Assembly (NCBI RefSeq): GCF_000719285.1
Contig: NZ_JOFS01000023.1
Location: 53,134 to 117,133 of the forward strand
DNA from: Streptomyces bicolor
GTDB lineage: Bacteria; Actinomycetota; Actinomycetes; Streptomycetales; Streptomycetaceae
Direction of reading: 5' to 3'
DNA length: 64,000 nucleotides
Positions 1-6,899 of the stretch are shown here, one piece after another. The position numbers and the translations under genes were made by a program. The number at the start of each line of letters is the position of its first letter. Position 1 is the first letter of the stretch. The notes beneath the pieces were generated by a model, which saw only the letters and a program-made list of their open reading frames with translations, searched no databases and was not told where the DNA came from.

Positions 1-39
1 CACCAACCCCGGCGGCTCACGCACCCCACGCGCCCCCGT

Positions 40-1248
40 TCACAACCGATGCGCCGCCCCCGTAGGCGCCGCCCCCCGCGTGTCCAGCAACAGCTGCGCC
101 TTCACCGACAGCCCCTGCAAGTCATACGTCCGGTGCTGCTGAAGCAGAATCGTCAGGTCGGCCTCCGCAACGGCCTCGTACAGCGCGTCGGCGCGCGGCA
201 CCGGCCGGTCCAGGACGCTCCAGGACGGGACGTACGGGTCGTGGAAGCTGATGCAGGCGCCCAGCTCCAGCAGGCGGATCGCGACCTCGTGGGCGGGCGT
301 GGACTGCTGGTCGGCGAGATCGGGCTTGTAGGTGACGCCGAGCAGGAGGATGCGGGCGGCGCGTACGGATTTGCCGTGCTCGTTGAGGAGGGTGGCGGCG
401 CGCTGGACGACGTAACGGGGCATCTGGCTGTTGACCTGTTCGGCCAGTTCGACCATGCGCAGGGTGCGGCCGGCGGGGCCGGTGAGGTCCTGCGGGACGG
501 CGTGGCCGCCGACGCCGGGGCCGGGGCGGAAGGCATGGAAGCCGAACGGTTTGGTCTCCGCGCAGCGGATGACGTCCCAGATGTCGACGCCCAAGTCGTG
601 GCAGAGGACGGCCATTTCGTTGACGAGGGCGATGTTGACGTGCCGGAAGTTGGTCTCGAGGACCTGCACGGTCTCCGCCTCGCGCAGGCCACGCGCGCGT
701 ACCACCTTGTCGGTGAGACGGCCGTAGAAGGCGGCGGCCGACTCGGTGCACGCGGGCGTGAGGCCGCCGATCACCTTGGGGGTGTTGGCGGGCGTGAAGT
801 GGCGGTTGCCGGGGTCGACGCGGCTGGGGGAGTAGGCCAGGTGGAAGTCGCGGCCGGCGCGCAGACCCGAGCCCTCCTCGAGGAGCGGACGCAGGACGTT
901 CTCGGTGGTGCCCGGCGGTACGGGCGACTCCAGGATGACGGTGGTGTGCGGGCGCAGCTGTGCGGCCAGGCTGCGGGCGGCCGTCTCCAGCTGGCTCAGG
1001 TCGAGGCCGCCGTCCGCGCCCCGCGGGGTCGGCGGGCAGATGACGGCGGTGCGTACCCGGCCGAGCTCGGCGGGGTTGGTGGCGTGCCGGAAGCCCCCCG
1101 AGAGCATCCGGCGCAGTTCGGCGGGGCTGAGGGAGACGGCCTCGGACCCGATCCGGTAACCGAGCGTGTGGATGCCGGCGGCGACGGCGGCCTTGGCCAG
1201 CGGCAGGCCGTACGGGCCCAGTCCGATGACGGCGAGATCTGCGGGCAT
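40..1248 (-). CDS. Nucleotide-sugar dehydrogenase homologue, catalytic residues lost
   Basis: A 402-residue member of the UDP-glucose/UDP-ManNAc dehydrogenase family, whose active members oxidise a nucleotide sugar with NAD. It has the N-terminal Rossmann GLGPYG, the central VNIALVNE helix and the GPGVGGH loop, so the fold looks intact. The catalytic positions do not: the family SPER Glu is Ser (SPSR, residue 142), the KLLENT Lys is Gln (VQVLET, 195) and the catalytic Cys of GGHC is Ala (GGHA, 250). The segment after the Cys is also shorter than usual. I chose the ATG at 1248, preceded by GGAAGGA; a TTG at 1269 is possible. It is divergent from glpD. Probably a pseudoenzyme, perhaps binding a sugar nucleotide or NAD without turnover. 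Confidence 0.8.
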   Translation of the reverse strand: MPADLAVIGLGPYGLPLAKAAVAAGIHTLGYRIGSEAVSLSPAELRRMLSGGFRHATNPAELGRVRTAVICPPTPRGADGGLDLSQLETAARSLAAQLRPHTTVILESPVPPGTTENVLRPLLEEGSGLRAGRDFHLAYSPSRVDPGNRHFTPANTPKVIGGLTPACTESAAAFYGRLTDKVVRARGLREAETVQVLETNFRHVNIALVNEMAVLCHDLGVDIWDVIRCAETKPFGFHAFRPGPGVGGHAVPQDLTGPAGRTLRMVELAEQVNSQMPRYVVQRAATLLNEHGKSVRAARILLLGVTYKPDLADQQSTPAHEVAIRLLELGACISFHDPYVPSWSVLDRPVPRADALYEAVAEADLTILLQQHRTYDLQGLSVKAQLLLDTRGAAPTGAAHRL

Positions 1249-1298
1249 GGAGTGGGCCGTCCTTCCCAATAACCGAGGCGGGGCAGGTGCGCAAGCCC

Positions 1299-1392
1299 TG
1301 TGGACAGAACGAGGGGGCGCAATGTCAGACTAGGAGTAAATATGACCGATTTGCGGGATTGAATGATCGCGTTTCCTTGTGTGTTGTCCACA
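1299..1392. promoter_or_regulatory. Two DnaA-box-like 9-mers in divergent promoter region
   Basis: TTGTCCACA lies at 1384-1392 (+) and CTGTCCACA at 1299-1307 (-). The first is the preferred Streptomyces DnaA box as I recall it. Both sit in the 260 bp gap between the dehydrogenase homologue and glpD. Two boxes in 90 bp could be chance. Confidence 0.35.
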
Positions 1393-1510
1393 GGCTGGGG
1401 GCGAGTGGTGGCTGAAGTCGGGCAAGCCGGTCAGAATTTGGGCAGGGGGGGTACGAACCGGGCTTCGCCCGACGGGTGCGGCCTGACCGACCGATGAGCG
1501 GGAGGCAGCG

Positions 1511-3217
1511 GTGAGGACAGCGACACTGGGGCCGGCGGAGCGCGCCGAGTCACTGGCGGCAATGGCCGAGCGCGAGCTGGACCTACTGGTCGTGGGCGGC
1601 GGTGTCGTGGGTGCGGGCACCGCCCTCGACGCGGTGACCCGCGGACTGTCCACCGGCCTGGTCGAGGCCCGTGACTGGGCCTCGGGCACGTCCAGCAGGT
1701 CCAGCAAACTGATTCACGGCGGCCTGCGCTATCTGGAAATGCTCGACTTCGCGCTCGTACGGGAGGCGCTGAAGGAGCGCGGGCTGCTGGTGGAGCGGCT
1801 GGCTCCGCATCTGGTGAAGCCGGTTCCGTTCCTGTACCCGCTGCAGTACAAGGGCTGGGAGCGCCTGTACGCGGGCTGTGGTGTCCTGCTCTACGACGTC
1901 ATGTCGATGGCCCGCACCCACGGCCGCGGCCTGCCCCTGCACCGCCACCTGAGCCGCCGTCGCGCCCTGCAGGTCGCCCCCGCCCTGAAGAGGGACGCGC
2001 TGGTCGGCGCCCTGCAGTACTACGACGCGCAGATGGACGACGCCCGCTATGTGGCCACCCTCGTCCGTACGGCGGCGGCCTACGGCGCGAATGCGGCGAA
2101 CCGTGCGCGTGTGACCGGGTTCCTGCGCGAGGGCGAACGCGTCGTCGGCGCCCGGGTGCAGGATGTCGAGGCGGGCGGGGAGTACGAGATCCGCGCCAAG
2201 CAGATCGTCAACGCCACCGGTGTGTGGACCGACGACACCCAGTCGATGGTGGGTGAGCGCGGGCAGTTCCATGTCCGTGCGTCCAAAGGCATCCACCTGG
2301 TCGTCCCCAAGGACCGCATCCACTCCACGACGGGTCTGATCCTGCGCACCGAGAAGTCCGTGCTGTTCGTCATTCCCTGGGGCCGGCACTGGATCGTCGG
2401 CACGACCGACACCGACTGGGACCTCGACAAGGCACACCCGGCCGCGTCCAGCGCCGACATCGACTACCTGCTGGAACACGTGAACTCGGTGCTCGCGGTG
2501 CCCCTGACCCGTGACGACGTCGAGGGCGTGTACGCCGGACTGCGGCCCCTGCTCGCGGGCGAGTCGGACGCCACCAGCAAGCTGTCGCGCGAGCACACCG
2601 TGGCGCACCCCGTGCCCGGGCTCGTCGTCGTGGCCGGCGGCAAGTACACGACGTACCGGGTGATGGCCAAGGACGCGGTGGACGCGGCCGTACACGGGCT
2701 CGACATGCGGGTCGCCGAGTGCGTGACGGAGGACATTCCGCTGCTGGGTGCCGAGGGATACCGGGCGTTGTGGAACGCGCGGGCGCGGATCGCGGCGCGG
2801 ACAGGGATTCATGTCGTGCGGGTGGAACACCTGTTGAACCGCTACGGGTCGCTGGCCGAGGAGGTGCTCGAACTCATCGCCGCCGATCCCGCGCTGGGCG
2901 AGCCGCTGCACTCCGCCGACGACTATCTGCGCGCCGAGATCGTGTACGCCGCCTCGCACGAAGGGGCGCGGCATCTGGACGACGTGCTGACGCGGCGGAC
3001 GCGCATCTCGATCGAGACATTCGACCGGGGGACCAGGTGCGCCCGCGAGGCGGCCGAGCTGATGGCGCCGGTGCTGGGCTGGGACAAGGACCAGATCGAG
3101 CGCGAGGTCGAGCACTACGAGAAGCGGGTGGAGGCCGAGCGGGAGTCGCAGCGGCAGCCGGACGACCTGACGGCGGACGCGGCGCGGTTGGGGGCGCCGG
3201 ACATCGTGCCCCTGTAG
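1511..3217 (+). CDS. glpD: Aerobic glycerol-3-phosphate dehydrogenase
   Basis: FAD-dependent sn-glycerol-3-phosphate dehydrogenase, which oxidises glycerol-3-phosphate to dihydroxyacetone phosphate at the membrane and feeds electrons to the quinone pool. The 568-residue length is normal. The N-terminal dinucleotide-binding VVGGGVVGAG (about 27-36), the SSKLIHGGLRYLE block (about 69-80) and the GTTDTDWD block are all present, with the C-terminal DAO_C-type helical domain from about residue 400. The GTG start at 1511 has GGGAGG about 7 nt upstream. It stands alone, not in a glpFK operon, so it is probably a separate housekeeping copy. Confidence 0.95.
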   Translation: MRTATLGPAERAESLAAMAERELDLLVVGGGVVGAGTALDAVTRGLSTGLVEARDWASGTSSRSSKLIHGGLRYLEMLDFALVREALKERGLLVERLAPHLVKPVPFLYPLQYKGWERLYAGCGVLLYDVMSMARTHGRGLPLHRHLSRRRALQVAPALKRDALVGALQYYDAQMDDARYVATLVRTAAAYGANAANRARVTGFLREGERVVGARVQDVEAGGEYEIRAKQIVNATGVWTDDTQSMVGERGQFHVRASKGIHLVVPKDRIHSTTGLILRTEKSVLFVIPWGRHWIVGTTDTDWDLDKAHPAASSADIDYLLEHVNSVLAVPLTRDDVEGVYAGLRPLLAGESDATSKLSREHTVAHPVPGLVVVAGGKYTTYRVMAKDAVDAAVHGLDMRVAECVTEDIPLLGAEGYRALWNARARIAARTGIHVVRVEHLLNRYGSLAEEVLELIAADPALGEPLHSADDYLRAEIVYAASHEGARHLDDVLTRRTRISIETFDRGTRCAREAAELMAPVLGWDKDQIEREVEHYEKRVEAERESQRQPDDLTADAARLGAPDIVPL

Positions 3218-3291
3218 CGCGCCGCCGCGACGGAACGTCACCCGAACGGGTGGCGGATGTTGGGATCTCTGCTCGAACCCCGGCCGTTCTC

Positions 3292-4371
3292 TCAGGTGCG
3301 AGGGCAGAACTCGGCGGCGAGCAGCCGGGGTTCGAGACCGGGATCTGCGATCGCCGTCGTGTTCACCCGGAAGGTCAGGACGCGACGACCGCCGACGGTG
3401 GCCGCGGAGCGCACGTAGCTGCCGGAGATGCGCCCGTTGTGCCCCCATACGACGGTGCCGCACGGCAACTTCACGGGAATGAGCCCCATGCCGTACGAGC
3501 CATGCGCGGCACGGGTGTCGAGCATCTCGCGCAGCCCGCGCGGGGGCAGCAGTCGGCCGCCGAGCAGTGCGGAGTAGAAGCGGTCGAGGTCGGCGAGCGT
3601 GGTCACCAGCTCGCCCGCGGCGCCGGCCACCCTCGGGTCCAGCTCGGTGACGTCGGTCCCGTCGGTGGCGTAGGCGGGGCCGTGTGGGAAGGGGAGAGAG
3701 ATGCGGGATCCAGGGAAGGAGGTGCCGGTCAGCCCCAGTGGAGCGATGATGCGGCGCTCGGCCTCGGTGGCGTAGGAGCGGCCGGTCACCTGCTCGATGA
3801 CCAGGCCGAGCAGGACGTAGTTGGTGTTCGAGTAGGAGTATCTGCCGCGTTCGGCAGGGGGGTGGGTGAGTGCGATGCGCACGGCCTGAAGCGGTGTGAC
3901 GGGGACGGTGCCCCCGGTCTCGGCGGTGAAGTCGTACAGACCGCTGGTGTGGGTCAGCAGGGAACGAAGGGTCAGCGCGCGCCCGTCGTTGCCCGCCCCG
4001 CGCACCAGCCCCGGCAGATGCCGCTCCACCGTGTCGGCCAGGGACAGCTGTCCTTCGGCGGCCAGTTGCAGGACGACCGTCGCGATGAAGCTCTTCGTGA
4101 TGCTGCCGGCGCGGAAGTGGTCGGTGACGGCGATGCCCTGGCCGGCCTGGGCGTAGCGGCTGCCGGTCGCCTCGTGGGCCAGCAGGGCCGCGGCGGGGGC
4201 CTTGCCCCGGGTGAGGAGCAGCGGAAGGAGGGTGCTCGACGCCCGTGTCGAGGGCGCCGACGAGGCCATGGGGGCCAGACCGAGCAGTGCGGCGGACACC
4301 AGACCGAGGAGGGACAGGGAGACGGAAACGCCCAGTAGCGTCCGAAACAGCGGCGTCGCCGGTCGTGCCAT
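3292..4371 (-). CDS. Secreted serine hydrolase (class C beta-lactamase / D-Ala-D-Ala carboxypeptidase family)
   Basis: A 359-residue penicillin-recognising serine hydrolase. An N-terminal hydrophobic stretch (about 10-38) after MARPATPLFR looks like a signal peptide or membrane anchor, so the enzyme acts outside the membrane. The active-site triad of motifs is complete: S90-I-T-K93, Y180-S-N182 and H311-N-G313. Likely substrates are peptidoglycan stem peptides, peptides or esters; the sequence cannot decide. It converges on glpD with a 74 bp gap. The ATG at 4371 starts directly at the signal peptide. Confidence 0.88.
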   Translation of the reverse strand: MARPATPLFRTLLGVSVSLSLLGLVSAALLGLAPMASSAPSTRASSTLLPLLLTRGKAPAAALLAHEATGSRYAQAGQGIAVTDHFRAGSITKSFIATVVLQLAAEGQLSLADTVERHLPGLVRGAGNDGRALTLRSLLTHTSGLYDFTAETGGTVPVTPLQAVRIALTHPPAERGRYSYSNTNYVLLGLVIEQVTGRSYATEAERRIIAPLGLTGTSFPGSRISLPFPHGPAYATDGTDVTELDPRVAGAAGELVTTLADLDRFYSALLGGRLLPPRGLREMLDTRAAHGSYGMGLIPVKLPCGTVVWGHNGRISGSYVRSAATVGGRRVLTFRVNTTAIADPGLEPRLLAAEFCPRT

Positions 4372-4566
4372 TGCGGGTTCCTTCCCTTGCCGCGGCTCAT
4401 CATGCCGGGTGGCGGAACGTGCGATTCAGCGGGGCTCGGGTGCGCCGGGGGTGGAAGGTTCGGGCCGTGCGGCGGTGTCGCGGTACGAGAGGCACCCTGG
4501 GCGTGGGGCACTTGTCGGGTGAGAGACAATGGAGCCTCTGTCAGGGCGGGTTGTATGAGGGGACGC

Positions 4567-6714
4567 ATGTCGGAGGCGGAGCGGGCGGGGACATCTCGTC
4601 AGGACACTCGTCAGGACAACCGCGAGCGTCTCCTCGCGGGGCGGTACCGGCTGGGCGGCGTGCTCGGCCGGGGCGGCATGGGCACGGTGTGGCGTGCCGA
4701 GGACGAGACCCTGGGGCGGACGGTCGCCGTCAAGGAGTTGCGGTTCCCGTCGAACATCGACGAGGAGGAGAAGCGGCGGCTGATCACGCGTACGTTGCGT
4801 GAGGCAAAGGCGATCGCCCGGATCCGCAACAACAGCGCGGTGACGGTGTTCGACGTCGTCGAGGAGGACGACCGGCCGTGGATCGTGATGGAGCTCGTCG
4901 AGGGCAAGTCGCTCGCCGAGGTCATCCGTGAGGACGGCCTCCTGGAGCCCAAGCGGGCGGCCGAGGTCGGCCTGGCCATCCTCGACGTGCTGCGGTCCGC
5001 GCACCGCGAGGGCATCCTGCACCGTGACGTGAAGCCGTCGAACGTCCTGCTGGAGTCCGACACCAACCGCGTCGTGCTCACCGACTTCGGCATCGCCCAG
5101 GTGGAGGGCGACCCGTCCATCACCTCGACCGGCATGCTCGTCGGCGCGCCCTCCTACATCTCCCCGGAGCGGGCCCGCGGCCACAAGCCGGGCCCGGCGG
5201 CCGACCTCTGGTCGCTGGGCGGGCTGTTGTACGCGTCGGTCGAGGGTGTGCCGCCGTACGACAAGGGCTCCGCGATCGCCACGCTCACGGCGGTGATGAC
5301 CGAGCCGATGGAGGAGCCGAAGAACGCGGGTCCGCTGAGGGACGTCATCTACGGCCTGCTCACCAAGGACCCCGCCAAGCGGCTCGACGACGCCGGTGCG
5401 CGGGCGATGCTCAACGCCGTCATCCATGCGCCCGAGCCCAAGGACGAGCCGGAGCCGATGGACGCGACGAAGGTCGTGCCGTTGCCGCCGCAGCCCGATG
5501 CGCCGGCCAGGAAGGGGCGTTCGGGTGCGGGCGCCGGGTCCGGGGGCAAGCGGGGCGAGGAGGCCGGGGAGCGGTTGCGCGGGGCGCTGCGGTCCGTGCG
5601 GAAGGCCGCGGTGGGCGCGGGGGCGGCCGGGGCGGCTGCGGCTCGTGCCAAGTCCGGGAGTGAGACGGCCGTTCCGGAGACCGGCGCACAGGGTCGCGAG
5701 GGCGCGGCCGGTGAGCCGCCCACGGGAGTGGACGGGGTCAAGGCGTGGGCCGGGGCGGGGACCTCGGGCGGGTCGTCCGGTGCCGGGTCCAAGTCGGCTG
5801 CCGGTGCTGGTGCCAGTGCCACCGCCCGCTCCGGTGCCGGTGCCGGTGTCGGCGAGCGGGACGGGAAGGCGGCGAACGGGCAGGGTGAGGGGCGGAGTTC
5901 GGGCTGGCCCGTGATGACGCCGCCGGATCTGCCGCCGCGGCCCGTGCCCAGGGCGCCGCTGACCGATGTGGTGCCGAAGCGGACGCTGGTGATCATCGCC
6001 GTGGTCCTGGCGCTCGGCGTGATCGGTGTGGTGCTGGCCGTCGTCTTCGGTGGTGACGGCGACTCGAAGGCGTCGGCGAGCGGTGGCGGGGCCGCCAAGG
6101 CTTCGGCCAGTGCCGGCGCGAAGGCCGACACCAAGGAAGACAAGAACGGCGGTACGCGTACGGACGGTGCCGCGTCCGCGTCTGCGTCCGCGACCACGGG
6201 GAAGGGGTCCGGGGCCGAGGCCGGGAGTACGCCGGGCGCGACCGGCGGGAGCGGGGCCGAGGCGGGCTCCGGGAGCGACAGCGCGGTCGCGTCGACCCAC
6301 AAGGGGAGCCAGGGGTACTCGATCGGGCTGCCCGAGGGATGGAAGTACCAGTCCACGGGGTCGGCGGGGGACCGGTTCACCGGGCCCGACGGGCAGAAGC
6401 TCCTCGTCGCCTGGACGACCACGCCGCAGGACGACCCGGTGGCGGACTGGGAGAACCAGGAAGGGTACATGGAGCGCTCCCAGTACAAGAAGATCCGGAT
6501 AGAGGCAGTGGACTACCGCGGTTGGAACACGGCCGACTGGGAGTTCACCTATGTCGAGGGCGGGACGAAGTACCGGACGATCGACCGGGGGTTCGTCGTG
6601 AACGACCAACTCGGATATGCGCTGATGTACACCGCGAAAAGTGCGAACTGGGACAGTGATCTGCGCAAGGACACTTGGCGAACGCTGGCGGATTCGTTCC
6701 AGCCGAAGTCGTGA
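4567..6714 (+). CDS. Transmembrane Ser/Thr protein kinase 1
   Basis: A 715-residue Hanks-type kinase, first of six consecutive kinase-fold genes. The kinase domain (about 27-290) has GRGGMG, ATP-anchoring K56, HRD 152-154 and DFG 173-175 followed by a Ser/Thr-rich activation loop and SPER. A long Gly/Ala/Ser-rich linker follows, then one membrane helix (about 473-496) and an extracellular C-terminal domain of about 135 residues beginning YSIGLPEGW. It lacks PASTA repeats. The start at 4567 is supported by GAGGGG 5 nt upstream; an in-frame ATG at 4387 would add 60 unrelated residues. A terminator-like hairpin follows the gene. Confidence 0.92.
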   Translation: MSEAERAGTSRQDTRQDNRERLLAGRYRLGGVLGRGGMGTVWRAEDETLGRTVAVKELRFPSNIDEEEKRRLITRTLREAKAIARIRNNSAVTVFDVVEEDDRPWIVMELVEGKSLAEVIREDGLLEPKRAAEVGLAILDVLRSAHREGILHRDVKPSNVLLESDTNRVVLTDFGIAQVEGDPSITSTGMLVGAPSYISPERARGHKPGPAADLWSLGGLLYASVEGVPPYDKGSAIATLTAVMTEPMEEPKNAGPLRDVIYGLLTKDPAKRLDDAGARAMLNAVIHAPEPKDEPEPMDATKVVPLPPQPDAPARKGRSGAGAGSGGKRGEEAGERLRGALRSVRKAAVGAGAAGAAAARAKSGSETAVPETGAQGREGAAGEPPTGVDGVKAWAGAGTSGGSSGAGSKSAAGAGASATARSGAGAGVGERDGKAANGQGEGRSSGWPVMTPPDLPPRPVPRAPLTDVVPKRTLVIIAVVLALGVIGVVLAVVFGGDGDSKASASGGGAAKASASAGAKADTKEDKNGGTRTDGAASASASATTGKGSGAEAGSTPGATGGSGAEAGSGSDSAVASTHKGSQGYSIGLPEGWKYQSTGSAGDRFTGPDGQKLLVAWTTTPQDDPVADWENQEGYMERSQYKKIRIEAVDYRGWNTADWEFTYVEGGTKYRTIDRGFVVNDQLGYALMYTAKSANWDSDLRKDTWRTLADSFQPKS

Positions 6715-6733
6715 ACTGAACGGGTCTCGGTTC

Positions 6734-6782
6734 GGGGTTGCCACGGCCGGGTTTGAGCCGTGAGATCCGGCAACCCCTCTTT
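6734..6782 (+). terminator. Intrinsic terminator after kinase 1
   Basis: GGGGTTGCC (6734-6742) pairs perfectly with GGCAACCCC (6769-6777), with a second inner stem ACGGC/GCCGT, followed by TCTTT. It separates kinase 1 from the pseudokinase, so the two are probably transcribed separately or with attenuation between them. Confidence 0.7.
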
Positions 6783-6899
6783 GCGGGTTGCCTCCGGCAC
6801 GTATCGTGAATGACTGCGGACCGAACGCTTGCAGTCGTGCGCCCGGAATGGGACGCAGGGCGAGCGGGAATGACCAATCGGGCGGCCGGGGGAGGCAAC

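Noticed and set aside
4511..4529. TTGTCGGGTGAGAGACAA upstream of kinase 1 as another damage promoter
   Set aside because: The GTG is displaced by one base and there is no TAnnnT at the right distance; it is only a loose inverted repeat.
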